Below, one piece after another: positions 26,701 to 34,644 of a stretch of 64,000 nt of DNA. Source of the DNA: Leucobacter chironomi DSM 19883 (lineage in GTDB: Bacteria > Actinomycetota > Actinomycetes > Actinomycetales > Microbacteriaceae); contig NZ_ATXU01000004.1 of assembly GCF_000421845.1 (NCBI RefSeq), forward strand, positions 186,001 through 250,000, given 5' to 3'. The notes below the pieces were generated by a model. That model did no database searches. It had not been told where the DNA came from and saw only the letters and a list, made by a program, of their open reading frames with translations. The position numbers and the translations under genes are program-made. The stretch's first letter is position 1; each line of letters opens with the position of its first letter.

Positions 26701-27933
26701 ATGCAATTGGCGAACGATGCGAAACGCGCGGTGCGACTGGCGAAGCGGGTGCTGAAGGGTCGGCGGGCCTACTTCGAGCTGAAGGAGCAGCTGCAGCAGC
26801 GGGGCCCGCTGCCCGAGCAGCGTTTCCGCGTCGGCGTCTACTTCGCCGACAGCGACGTCAATATCTACCAGATGCGGCAGTGGTACGCGCCGCTGCAGGA
26901 GCTGTCGAAGCGCTGGCCCGTCCTGGTGCTCGCCCGCAACGCGGCCGGCGCGCGGCAGCTCATCGCGGAGAGCGGCCTCGACGTCGCGTTCGTGCAGAAG
27001 GTCACCGACATCGAGCGCCTTGTCGAGGAGCAGCCGCTCGACGTGATCCTCTACGTGAATCAGAACACCCGCAACTTCCAGATGATGCGCTACGGCCGTC
27101 GCTGGCACGTGTTCATCAATCACGGCGAGAGCGACAAGATGTACATGACGAGCAACCAGCACAAGGCGTACGATCGTGCGCTGGTCGCGGGCGACGCCGC
27201 CCGGGCCCGGCTGTCGAGGACTCTCTGGGACTACGACGTGGAGCGCCGCACCATCGCGATCGGGCGCCCGCAGGCCGATCATCTCGGGGGCACTCCGCCC
27301 TTCGCTCCCGACGACCGCACCGTCGTGTTCTACGCTCCCACCTGGGAGGGGGACCGGCCCGCCGCGTGCTACGGATCCGTGGCGACCCACGGCGAGACCC
27401 TCGTGCGCGAGCTGATCGCAACCGGCCGGCACCGAGTCGTCTACCGTCCGCACCCGCGCAGCGGCGTCGTCGACGCGGCGTTCGGCGCCGCGAACGAGCG
27501 CATCATCGAGATGCTGCGCGAGGCGAACCAGCACGATCCCTCGGCTCAGCACGTGTACGACACCTCTCCGGCGCTGGGCTGGCAGCTGAGCCTGCCGGAC
27601 GTGGCGATCTGCGACATCTCCGCGATGGTCTACGATCGGCTCGCCACCGGCAAGCCGCTCATGGTGACCCGCCCGGTCGCCCCCGAGGCCGAGGTCGACG
27701 AGGGCGGCTATCTGAGCGTGTGCGAGTGGCTCGACGCGAATGAGACCGGTGACATCGCGGCCGTGCTCGACCGGGTCATCGGCGACGATGCCGCCCGTGA
27801 GCGCCTGGGCACTTGGTCTGAGCGCTACTTCGGCGACACCTCGCCCGGTGCCCCGACGCGGCGCTTCCACGAGGCGATCGAGGGGCTGCTGGCGGAGGCC
27901 GACGCGTGGCGGGAGCGGCAGTCCGCGGCGTAG
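26701..27933 (+). CDS. CDP-glycerol glycerophosphotransferase family protein (single domain)
   Basis: A 410-residue TagB/TagF-fold protein. Recognisable segments are VFINHGESDKMYMTSNQHKAY (the WHGxxxK site in altered form), VVFYAPTWEGDR, VVYRPHPRSG and VAICDISAMVYDRLATGKPL. It lacks the long N-terminal region of TagF. A TATTCT box (26689-26694) ends 6 nt before the ATG at 26701, and GGAGGG touches the ATG without the usual spacing, so a leaderless start is likely. It probably adds or primes glycerol phosphate or another polyol phosphate on an envelope polymer, together with the tandem-domain protein; the exact substrate is unknown. Confidence 0.82.
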   Translation: MQLANDAKRAVRLAKRVLKGRRAYFELKEQLQQRGPLPEQRFRVGVYFADSDVNIYQMRQWYAPLQELSKRWPVLVLARNAAGARQLIAESGLDVAFVQKVTDIERLVEEQPLDVILYVNQNTRNFQMMRYGRRWHVFINHGESDKMYMTSNQHKAYDRALVAGDAARARLSRTLWDYDVERRTIAIGRPQADHLGGTPPFAPDDRTVVFYAPTWEGDRPAACYGSVATHGETLVRELIATGRHRVVYRPHPRSGVVDAAFGAANERIIEMLREANQHDPSAQHVYDTSPALGWQLSLPDVAICDISAMVYDRLATGKPLMVTRPVAPEAEVDEGGYLSVCEWLDANETGDIAAVLDRVIGDDAARERLGTWSERYFGDTSPGAPTRRFHEAIEGLLAEADAWRERQSAA

Positions 27934-27945
27934 CAGAGCGGATCC

Positions 27946-27961
27946 GGCCCGGTTCCGGGCC
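27946..27961. terminator. short GC hairpin between convergent genes
   Basis: GGCCCGG (27946-27952), a 2-nt spacer, and CCGGGCC (27955-27961) lie in the 39-bp gap between the TagF-like and DUF1801 genes. The loop is tight and there is no T-run. Confidence 0.3.
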
Positions 27962-27972
27962 CGGCGCAGGGA

Positions 27973-28335
27973 CTAGCGGGCTTCCCAGACCAGCGCCAGA
28001 TACTCGGCCACATGTCGAGACTCGATCTCTTCGAGCGCGGAGAGTCTCAGATGCTTCCGGCCCTCCGCGCCTCCCTGACCGGCCAGGAACCCGTAGGGGT
28101 CTTCGATGCGGGCGGCTCCGCCGAGCTCCAGGGTGACGTACTCCTTGCGAGCGAAAATGCCGGCGTAGAGAAACGGTCCGTCTTTGTAGAGCAGGCCTCC
28201 GTATTGGAACGTCTCCTCCGCGTCGGGGTAGCCGTTCGTGACGAGTCCGCGGAGCCTGACGATGATCGCGTGGCGCCCGTCCGCCTGCTCTTCGAGGGAT
28301 GTCAGGAACTTCTCGATCTTCGCGTCGCTCTTCAT
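27973..28335 (-). CDS. DUF1801 domain protein
   Basis: A 120-residue protein with the DUF1801 pattern (YdhG/YjbR-like fold): KIEKFLTSLEEQADGRH near the start, GYPDAEETFQYGGLLYKDG in the middle, and ARKEYVTLELGGAARIEDP near the end. Small stand-alone proteins of this family have no established function. The ATG at 28335 is clear. It lies 159 bp upstream of nothing in particular on its strand, following the ABC exporter genes in the same direction, and may be a separate unit because a hairpin (28414-28432) lies between them. Confidence 0.82.
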   Translation of the reverse strand: MKSDAKIEKFLTSLEEQADGRHAIIVRLRGLVTNGYPDAEETFQYGGLLYKDGPFLYAGIFARKEYVTLELGGAARIEDPYGFLAGQGGAEGRKHLRLSALEEIESRHVAEYLALVWEAR

Positions 28336-28413
28336 GGTTCAGATGCTAGGCGCGGAGATGAGGCGGCGTATTGAACGATTCGGCCGCCTTCTCGCGGCCT
28401 GGAATCGCCCCGT

Positions 28414-28432
28414 GGCGGGCGGGACGCCCGCC
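28414..28432. terminator. hairpin downstream of the Wzt-like gene
   Basis: GGCGGGCG (28414-28421), a 3-nt loop, and CGCCCGCC (28425-28432) make an 8-bp perfect stem 63 bp past the stop of the leftward exporter operon. There is no T-run. Confidence 0.4.
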
Positions 28433-28494
28433 GTGCCGGATCTCGGCAGAAGCGGGCTCGCGGCGAGCCGCGGCCTGCTCGTGAACGTGCGCGG

Positions 28495-29280
28495 CTAGTC
28501 GTTCACGGGATGGTCGCTGTTGTAGCGATCCAGCACTTCGTCGATCGGCGCGTCGAGCGCGAGCCGGCCCCGGTCGAGGTAGAGCCCGCGGGTGCAGAAG
28601 CGCCGCAGGTCGCCCTCCTTGTGGGAGACGAGGAAGAGCGTCTTGCCCTGCGCGAGCAACTCTTCGATGCGCCGGTAGCACTTCGCCCGGAACGCGCGGT
28701 CGCCCACCGCGAGCACCTCATCGACGAGCAGCACCGGCTCGTCGAGCTGCGAGACCACTGAGAACGCGACGCGCACTTTCATGCCGCTCGAGAGGTGCTT
28801 GAAAGGAGTGTCGATCACGTCTTCGGCACCGGCGAAGTCGATGATGTCGTCGAAGCGCCCCGCGATCTCCTGGCGGCTGAGCCCGTGCAGGCCGGCCGCG
28901 AGCGTGACGTTGTCGCGCACGGTGAGGTCGCCGACGAAACCGCCCGTGATCTCGATGAGCGGTGCCACGCCGCCGTGCACGGTCACCGAGCCCTCGTCGG
29001 GCAGCAGCACACCGGCGACGAGCTTGAGCAGCGTCGACTTGCCCTGGCCGTTGCGGCCGACGACGCCGATCGCCTCGCCCGGGCGCACCTCGAACGACAC
29101 GTCGCGCAGCGCCCAGAACTCGCCGGGGCGATTGCGGCGGGACCGGCCGGAGAAGAGATCCTTGAAGCTGCGGCGGGAGCCCTTGTTGCGCCGAAAGCGC
29201 ACGCCGAGGCCCCGCACGGAGATGATGGGCGACGCCTCGGAGGAGCTGTCGCACCCGGTGGTCTCATCGAGTTTGGACAT
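28495..29280 (-). CDS. polysaccharide/teichoic acid ABC exporter, ATP-binding subunit (Wzt/TagH-like)
   Basis: A 261-residue ATPase. Walker A is GRNGQGKSTLL, the signature is HLSSGMKVRVAFSVVSQ, Walker B is PVLLVDEVLAVGD and the H-loop is LVSHKEGD. The NxGQGKST form and the FWALRDVSFEV N-terminus are typical of the Wzt/TagH subfamily that moves lipid-linked polymers outward. It lacks the C-terminal carbohydrate-binding domain of O-antigen Wzt proteins, which fits the teichoic-acid type. The start lies 3 nt after the permease stop. With the TagF-like genes nearby it probably exports a glycerol-phosphate polymer. Confidence 0.9.
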   Translation of the reverse strand: MSKLDETTGCDSSSEASPIISVRGLGVRFRRNKGSRRSFKDLFSGRSRRNRPGEFWALRDVSFEVRPGEAIGVVGRNGQGKSTLLKLVAGVLLPDEGSVTVHGGVAPLIEITGGFVGDLTVRDNVTLAAGLHGLSRQEIAGRFDDIIDFAGAEDVIDTPFKHLSSGMKVRVAFSVVSQLDEPVLLVDEVLAVGDRAFRAKCYRRIEELLAQGKTLFLVSHKEGDLRRFCTRGLYLDRGRLALDAPIDEVLDRYNSDHPVND

Positions 29281-29283
29281 CGG

Positions 29284-30072
29284 TCACAGCTCCTTCAGGA
29301 CGCCGCCGGTGGAGCGTCGGAACACGAGCACGCCGACGGCGAGGAAGACCAGCGTGCCCAGGGCGGAGGCGCCGACGAGCGCCCAATCGAGCTGATCGGG
29401 GAAGAACCCGGCGCGGAACAGCGCGAAGATTCCCGAGAGCGGGTTGAGCCACGCGAGCGGGCGGGCGAACTCGGGCAGGTCGGCGGCGCCGTAGATGATC
29501 GGGGAGGCGTAGAAGAGCACGCGCAGGATCAGCTTCGTGGCCCGTTCGAAATCGCGGAAGAACACGACGAGCGGGGCGACGAGCAGTCCGATCCCGAGTG
29601 TGAGCGTTGCGAGCATCAGCACGGCCAGGGGGAACAGCACGAGCTGCCAGCCCACGGTGGCGCCGGTGGCGATCGCGAACGCGACGAGCACCGGCAGGCT
29701 CAGCAGGAACTCGACGCCCTTCGAGCAGACGATGCGCCCCACCCAGATCCAGCGCGGCAGAGCCACCGAGCGCACCAGCTTCACATCGCGCAGGAAGGCG
29801 CGCGTCGAATCCGACACCGCGCCGTTGAACCAGACCCAGGGCAGCAGCGCCGTGAGCAGGAAGACGATGTAGGGCGCCTCGCCGACCGAGCGGCTGAAGA
29901 CCTGCGTGAAGATGAACCAGTAGATGAGGCTCATCAGCAGCGGATCGAGGATCGACCACAGATAACCCAGCAGCGAGGTGGAGTAGCGCACCTTGAGGTC
30001 GCGCCGGGTCAGCAGCCACAGCGACGACCACGCACGCCTGCGCGCCGACCGGGACTCGGAGGAAAACGTCAC
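29284..30072 (-). CDS. polysaccharide/teichoic acid ABC exporter, permease subunit (Wzm/TagG-like)
   Basis: A 262-residue ABC-2 type permease with six hydrophobic segments and the typical N-terminal amphipathic region LTRRDLKVRYSTSLLGYLWS. The segment ending LVAPLVVFFRDFER precedes a conserved YASPIIYG and LNPLSGIFALFR. The GTG at 30072 (VTFSSESRSARRR) was chosen because it gives the usual family length; no strong ribosome site is visible and longer readings add unlikely sequence. It forms a two-gene operon with the ATPase downstream (3-nt gap) and is divergent from the second ABC exporter. Confidence 0.88.
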   Translation of the reverse strand: MTFSSESRSARRRAWSSLWLLTRRDLKVRYSTSLLGYLWSILDPLLMSLIYWFIFTQVFSRSVGEAPYIVFLLTALLPWVWFNGAVSDSTRAFLRDVKLVRSVALPRWIWVGRIVCSKGVEFLLSLPVLVAFAIATGATVGWQLVLFPLAVLMLATLTLGIGLLVAPLVVFFRDFERATKLILRVLFYASPIIYGAADLPEFARPLAWLNPLSGIFALFRAGFFPDQLDWALVGASALGTLVFLAVGVLVFRRSTGGVLKEL

Positions 30073-30199
30073 ACAGCCATTCTGCCCGGTTTTCCCTGAG
30101 CCGTCGGCAGCGGAGGCTGCTGAGATGTTCCGCTCGCGCCTATTCCGCCGCCCGGCGAGGGCGCGCGCCCCCGCGGCGAGGATTTGATAAATTAGACAT

Positions 30200-31282
30200 G
30201 TGCCGCCCGTATCGCCTTCGACCGAGCCTGTTTTCGAGCCAGCAGAGAGCTCGAGGTCGAGCGGACCGGTTTTGGCGGACAGCGATGAGGCCGGCGTCCA
30301 GGACGAGGATCCCACGGCAGAGGCGAGCACGGCTGCCGGATCCCCCCGGGTGCGTCCGAGCCGGGCGGGCGAGGCCGGGGGCGGGCCCGCACCCGCCCGA
30401 TCCGCTGAGGAGCCCGCACCGTCGGAGCCCGGATCAGCACCCCGCACGGGCCGTATCCAGGTGCCGGTGCCCTCCGTCGTGCGCGCGAGGGAGCGCGGTC
30501 GACTGGCCGAGCAGAACCCCATCGTGCTGCGCACCGAGATGCTCACCAAGACCTACGGCTCGCTCGTCGCCGCCAACGAGGTGTCGATCGAGGTGCACGC
30601 AGGCTCCTTCACCGGGGTCGTCGGCCCCAACGGCGCGGGCAAGACCACCACGCTCTCGATGATCAGCGGCCTGCTGCGCCCCACGTCGGGCCGGGTGAGC
30701 GTGCGCGACGTCGACGTGTGGAGCGATGGCCCGGCTGCGAAGCGTCTCATCGGCACGCTGCCGGATCGGCTGCGCCTGTTCGACCGCCTCACCGGCGCGC
30801 AGCTGCTCTACTACTGCGGCGTGCTGCACGGCGTCGAGGAGGGCGTCGTCGCGCAGCGCTCGACGGAGCTCGCCGAGGCGTTCGGCCTCGAGTCGGCGCT
30901 CGGTCGCCTCGTCTCCGACTACTCGGCGGGCATGCAGAAGAAGATCGCGCTCGCCTGTTCCATGATCCACGCCCCCGAGGTGCTCGTGCTCGACGAGCCC
31001 TTCGAAGCGATCGACCCCGTCTCGGCGTCGAACGTCACCGAGATCCTCGAGAAGTTCGTCTCCGGCGGCGGCAGCGTGGTGATGTCGAGCCACAGCCTCG
31101 ACCTGATCCAGCGGGTCTGCGATCACGTCTCGATCATCGTCGACGGCAGCGTCATCGCGCAGGGCACCGTCGACGCGGTGCGCGACGGCCTGAGCCTCGA
31201 AGAGCGCTTCACGAAGCTGACCGGCACGAGCGACGCCAGGAAGGGGCTCGAATGGTTGCACGGCTCTTCCGACTCCGAGTAG
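30200..31282 (+). CDS. ABC transporter ATP-binding protein with long disordered N-terminus
   Basis: A 360-residue protein. Residues 1 to about 105 are Pro/Ala/Ser/Glu-rich and look disordered. The ATPase domain then begins (VLRTEMLTKTYGSLVAANEV), with Walker A GPNGAGKTT at 142-150, signature DYSAGMQKK, Walker B VLVLDEPFEAIDP and SSHSLDL. It resembles the CcmA/YhaQ-like exporter subfamily. The start is uncertain. A TAAATT box (30188-30193) ends 6 nt before the GTG at 30200, supporting a leaderless long form, but an internal start near residue 93 or 114 would give a normal-length ATPase. It overlaps the permease gene by 31 bp. Confidence 0.82.
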   Translation: MPPVSPSTEPVFEPAESSRSSGPVLADSDEAGVQDEDPTAEASTAAGSPRVRPSRAGEAGGGPAPARSAEEPAPSEPGSAPRTGRIQVPVPSVVRARERGRLAEQNPIVLRTEMLTKTYGSLVAANEVSIEVHAGSFTGVVGPNGAGKTTTLSMISGLLRPTSGRVSVRDVDVWSDGPAAKRLIGTLPDRLRLFDRLTGAQLLYYCGVLHGVEEGVVAQRSTELAEAFGLESALGRLVSDYSAGMQKKIALACSMIHAPEVLVLDEPFEAIDPVSASNVTEILEKFVSGGGSVVMSSHSLDLIQRVCDHVSIIVDGSVIAQGTVDAVRDGLSLEERFTKLTGTSDARKGLEWLHGSSDSE

Positions 31283-32823
31283 CGCTGCTCGGCGGCGCGT
31301 TCCGGGGCTCGGTGGCGAAGGGCCTGCGCACCGCACTGCTCTACGTCCTGCTCGCTTCGGCCGCGGTGCTGCTCGCCGTGGTGCCCGCTCGCCTCCTGCC
31401 CGTGGGGCAGGAGCGCGCCATCGTCGACGTCATCATCGGCACCATCGTGCTGGGCGGCGTGTTCGTGGTGCCGTTCTTCGAGAACCGGCGCAACCTCGAA
31501 CCGCGTCAGTTCGCCCAGTTCCCAGTCGGGGCCGGCGCGATCGGCGTCTCGCTGCTCGTCACCTCGATCGTGACGTGGCCCTTCCTGCTGCTGCTCACCT
31601 GGTTCACGGCGCTCGTCGTGCTGCGGCCCGAGTGGGCGCAAGCCGGCTGGATCGCGCCCGTCGCCCTGGTGCTCGCCGCGATTCTCGCACTCTGCGGCGT
31701 GCGCGTGGTGTCGGCCCTCTCGAAGCTGCTCGCGGGCGCCCGCAACGCCGGCACGATCCGCACCGTGGGCGTGGTGCTGCTCGTCGCCTTCCTGCCGGTC
31801 GCGGTGTTCGCCGCGGCGACCGCATTCGGGGCCGAGGGATCCGCGGCTGCTGCGAGCACCGCGGCCGCTGCGGCGTGGACGCCGTTCGGCGCGCCCTTCG
31901 GCGCGGTGACGCTCGCTGCGTCGGGCGAGCAGGGCGGCGCCCTGCTGCACCTCGCGGTCGTGGCCGCCGCGATCCTCGCCCTGCTGCTGGCCTGGTTCCC
32001 ACTCGTACGCTTCTCCAACCAGCGCGTCGACCGCCCGGTGGCCCCCGATGCGGCACGCGCCGGCCTCGGCTGGTTCGAGCGCTTCGCTGCGCGGCCCGCG
32101 CAGGTCATCGCCGCGCGCCAGCTCACCTACTGGGCGCGGGACCCCCGCTACCGCGTCGCGCTGTTCGCGATCCCGATCGCACCCGTCGTGATGCTCGTCG
32201 CCTTCGCCGTCGCCGGGGCCGACCTGCGGCCGCTCTCGCTCGTGCCGCTTCCGGTGATCCTGTTCCTGCTGGGCTGGTCGCAGCACAACGACGTCTCCAT
32301 GGACTCGACGGCCATCTGGGAGCACGTGGCCAGCGGCATCCGCGGCCGGGCCGACCGCGCGGGAAGGCTCGCTCCGGTGCTCATGATCGGCCTGCCGCTC
32401 GCGCTCATCGGATCCAGCATCACCGTGACGATCCTCGGCGAGTGGCGGGTGCTGCCCGCCGTGATCGGCATGAACATCTCGGTGCTGCTGGTCGCCTGCG
32501 CGGTGTCGAGCGTCTTCTCCGTGCTCATGCCGTACCCGGCGACCCGGCCCGGCGACAGCCCCTTCTCGCAGCCCCAGTGGTCGGGATCGGGGTCGGGCCT
32601 CGCGCAGACGCTCTCGATGATCCTGGCCCTGCTGCTCGCCGTGGCGCCCGTCTGGTACGCGATCATCGCGATCGTGAACGTCGAGTTCGGGAGCAACATG
32701 TGGGCGCTCGGCTTCGGCGTCGGCTACGGCGTCGTCGTGCTACTGCTCGGTGTGGTGATCGGCGGCCGACTCTTCGATCGCAGCGGCCCCGAACTCATCG
32801 CCGTCACCCAGATCTTCGACTGA
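31252..32823 (+). CDS. ABC-2 type exporter membrane protein
   Basis: A 523-residue, very hydrophobic protein with about ten predicted membrane segments (for example GLRTALLYVLLASAAVLLAV and LALIGSSITVTILG). The ATG at 31252 lies inside the ATPase gene and is preceded by AGGAAGGGG. A segment HNDVSMDSTAIWEHVASGI followed by a basic stretch RGRADRAGR sits between helices, as in actinobacterial permeases paired with CcmA-like ATPases. The 31-bp overlap indicates a two-gene transporter. The cargo is unknown; the position beside the polymer locus suggests an envelope substrate, but this is only inference. Confidence 0.8.
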   Translation: MVARLFRLRVALLGGAFRGSVAKGLRTALLYVLLASAAVLLAVVPARLLPVGQERAIVDVIIGTIVLGGVFVVPFFENRRNLEPRQFAQFPVGAGAIGVSLLVTSIVTWPFLLLLTWFTALVVLRPEWAQAGWIAPVALVLAAILALCGVRVVSALSKLLAGARNAGTIRTVGVVLLVAFLPVAVFAAATAFGAEGSAAAASTAAAAAWTPFGAPFGAVTLAASGEQGGALLHLAVVAAAILALLLAWFPLVRFSNQRVDRPVAPDAARAGLGWFERFAARPAQVIAARQLTYWARDPRYRVALFAIPIAPVVMLVAFAVAGADLRPLSLVPLPVILFLLGWSQHNDVSMDSTAIWEHVASGIRGRADRAGRLAPVLMIGLPLALIGSSITVTILGEWRVLPAVIGMNISVLLVACAVSSVFSVLMPYPATRPGDSPFSQPQWSGSGSGLAQTLSMILALLLAVAPVWYAIIAIVNVEFGSNMWALGFGVGYGVVVLLLGVVIGGRLFDRSGPELIAVTQIFD

Positions 32824-32849
32824 CGCGCTGGGAAGCCCCGAGGTACAAT
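32820..32849 (+). promoter_or_regulatory. promoter of the DUF3039 gene, leaderless type
   Basis: CTGACG (32820-32825) and TACAAT (32844-32849) are separated by 18 bp, close to the housekeeping sigma consensus. The -10 ends 6 nt before the ATG at 32856 and no Shine-Dalgarno is present. A short CCCCGAGGTACAATCGGGG palindrome frames the -10. Confidence 0.6.
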
Positions 32850-32855
32850 CGGGGC

Positions 32856-33131
32856 ATGGGTATTTTCTCACGTCGTGATCCGGAGACCGTGGGCGGGGGC
32901 ACCGACGTGCTCGACCGCGAGCTCGAGAAGCTGCTGGAAGACTCGCAGATCGAGGACGGCGACCACGAGCGCTTCTCCCACTACGTGCCCAAGGACAAGA
33001 TCCTCGAGTCGGCAGTGACCGGCAAGCCGGTGCGCGCGCTCTGCGGCAAGAAATGGACGCCCTCGCGCGATCCTGAGAAGTTCCCGGTCTGCCCCGACTG
33101 CAAGAAGGTCTACGAGCGCATGAAGAAGTGA
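32856..33131 (+). CDS. DUF3039 family small zinc-binding protein
   Basis: A 91-residue actinobacterial protein of the DUF3039 family. The C-terminal part holds Cys residues in ALCGKKW and FPVCPDCKKVYE that would bind one metal ion together with HYVPKDK-region histidine; that ligand set is an inference. The N-terminus MGIFSRRDPE is typical. The ATG at 32856 is directly downstream of a good promoter, so the mRNA is probably leaderless. It converges with pncB across a strong terminator hairpin. Function is unknown. Confidence 0.88.
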   Translation: MGIFSRRDPETVGGGTDVLDRELEKLLEDSQIEDGDHERFSHYVPKDKILESAVTGKPVRALCGKKWTPSRDPEKFPVCPDCKKVYERMKK

Positions 33132-33176
33132 CGCTCGCGCGCGTTGGTATCCATGCTGAGTCGACGCTGGCTCTGC

Positions 33177-33220
33177 GCTGGCGTTGATTCTGCGCTGTCG
33201 CTGGCGTTGATTCTGCGCTG
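33177..33220. repeat. two 21-bp direct repeats
   Basis: GCTGGCGTTGATTCTGCGCTG occurs at 33177-33197 and 33200-33220, separated by 2 bp, in the gap between DUF3039 and pncB. A related CTGCGCTGGCGTTG stretch occurs in the dnaE2 repeat region near 38053. Confidence 0.85.
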
Positions 33221-33224
33221 ACCA

Positions 33225-33265
33225 GCAGCAGGCCGCCGGTATCGCGGATATCGGCGGCCTGCTGC
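33225..33265. terminator. strong bidirectional terminator between DUF3039 and pncB
   Basis: GCAGCAGGCCGCCG (33225-33238) pairs perfectly with CGGCGGCCTGCTGC (33252-33265). The stem continues through GTATC/GATAT to give about 19 bp with a 3-nt loop. It sits between two converging genes, 5 bp from the pncB stop. There is no T-run on either side. Confidence 0.7.
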
Positions 33266-33270
33266 GCGTG

Positions 33271-34593
33271 TCAGCGGTACTCGGTGGGGATCGCGGGGTC
33301 GCCCCGGGTGAGGCTCAGCGCGACCGGCGGCAGCTCGGCGACGCGGGCGCGGTGCCGCTCGCGTGCGGCGGCCAGCCCCTCGGCCCCGGCGTGCTCGGCC
33401 AGGATCTCGCCCGACCGCACGAGCGGTGCGAGCACTTCGCGCGTGGTGCCCGCGAGCTCTTCGCCCTCGGGCTCGCCGCCCGGGCCGTCGCCGAGCAGGA
33501 TGAGTTCGGCGGTGGCGGTGCCGCGCGAGTCGTAGCGGCGGCGCACGCTCTTGCGGCCGCCCACGGAAGCCTTCTCCGCCGACTTCTTCGCGACCGCGAT
33601 CCACTCGCCCGACTCGTTCTCATGCGCCACGAGCTTGTAGACCATGCCCATCGTGGGGGTGCCGGATCCGATCACGACCGATGTGCCGACGCCGAAGCTG
33701 TCGACGGGTGCAGCGGCGAGGGCGGCGACCGTGTGTTCGTCGAGGTCGTTCGTCACCGTGATGCGGGTGCGCGTGGCGCCCAGCTCATCGAGCAGTCGGC
33801 GCACCTGCGCGACGACGACCGGCAGATCGCCGGAGTCGATGCGCACGGCGCCGAGCTCGGGGCCCGCGACCTCGATGGCGGTGCGCACGCCCTGCTCGAT
33901 GTCGTAGGTGTCGACGAGCAGCGTCGTGTCGGTGCCGAGAGCCGCGATCTGCGCTTCGAAGGCCTGCCGTTCGCTGTCGTGCAGCAGAGTGAAGCTGTGG
34001 GCGGCCGTGCCCATCGTGGGGATGCCGTAGCTGCGCCCTGCCTCGAGATTGGAGGTGGCGCTGAACCCTGCGAGATAGGCGGATCGGGCCGCGGCGACGG
34101 CGCTGTACTCGCCGGTGCGCCGGGACCCCATCTCTGCGAGCGGTTTACCCGCGGAGGCGTGGCTCATGCGGGACGCCGCCGTGGCGACCGCGGAGTCGGC
34201 GTTGAGGATGCTCAGAGCGAGGGTTTCGAGCAGGACGCCCTCGGCGAAGCTCGACTCGACGGTGATGACGGGGGAGCCGGGGAAGAAGACCTCGCCCTCC
34301 GGATAGCCCCAGATGTCGCCGGAGAAGCGGAAATCGCTCAGCCAGTCGAGGGTGGCGGGGCTCACGATCCGCCGCTCGCGCAGGAAGTCGAGCTCGGTGT
34401 CGGTGAAGCGGAATCGTTCGATGGCGTCGAGCAGGCGACCGGTCCCGGCGACCACGCCGTAGCGGCGCGCGCCCGAGAGGCGCCGGGCGAAGAGCTCGAA
34501 GACGCTGCCGCGGTGGGCGGTGCCGGCCTGCAGCGCGGCATCGACCATCGTGAGCTCGTAGTGGTCGGTGAGGAGGGCCGTTGACGTGTGCAC
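33271..34593 (-). CDS. pncB: nicotinate phosphoribosyltransferase
   Basis: A 440-residue enzyme of the Preiss-Handler NAD salvage pathway, converting nicotinate and PRPP to nicotinate mononucleotide. The N-terminus STALLTDHYELTMVDAAL is characteristic. GTAAHSFTLLHDSE holds the autophosphorylated His region, and VRIDSGDLPVVVAQVR and TNDLDEHTVAAL match the phosphate-binding strands. Start GTG 34593: a TATGCT box (34600-34605) ends 6 nt before it, so the mRNA is probably leaderless. With NudC in the same window, both NAD synthesis and NAD breakdown are represented. Confidence 0.93.
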   Translation of the reverse strand: MHTSTALLTDHYELTMVDAALQAGTAHRGSVFELFARRLSGARRYGVVAGTGRLLDAIERFRFTDTELDFLRERRIVSPATLDWLSDFRFSGDIWGYPEGEVFFPGSPVITVESSFAEGVLLETLALSILNADSAVATAASRMSHASAGKPLAEMGSRRTGEYSAVAAARSAYLAGFSATSNLEAGRSYGIPTMGTAAHSFTLLHDSERQAFEAQIAALGTDTTLLVDTYDIEQGVRTAIEVAGPELGAVRIDSGDLPVVVAQVRRLLDELGATRTRITVTNDLDEHTVAALAAAPVDSFGVGTSVVIGSGTPTMGMVYKLVAHENESGEWIAVAKKSAEKASVGGRKSVRRRYDSRGTATAELILLGDGPGGEPEGEELAGTTREVLAPLVRSGEILAEHAGAEGLAAARERHRARVAELPPVALSLTRGDPAIPTEYR

Positions 34594-34644
34594 GCCGTCA
34601 GCATAGCCGGTGCCCTGGCGCCTGCGCGGTCACCGGGCACGCGG

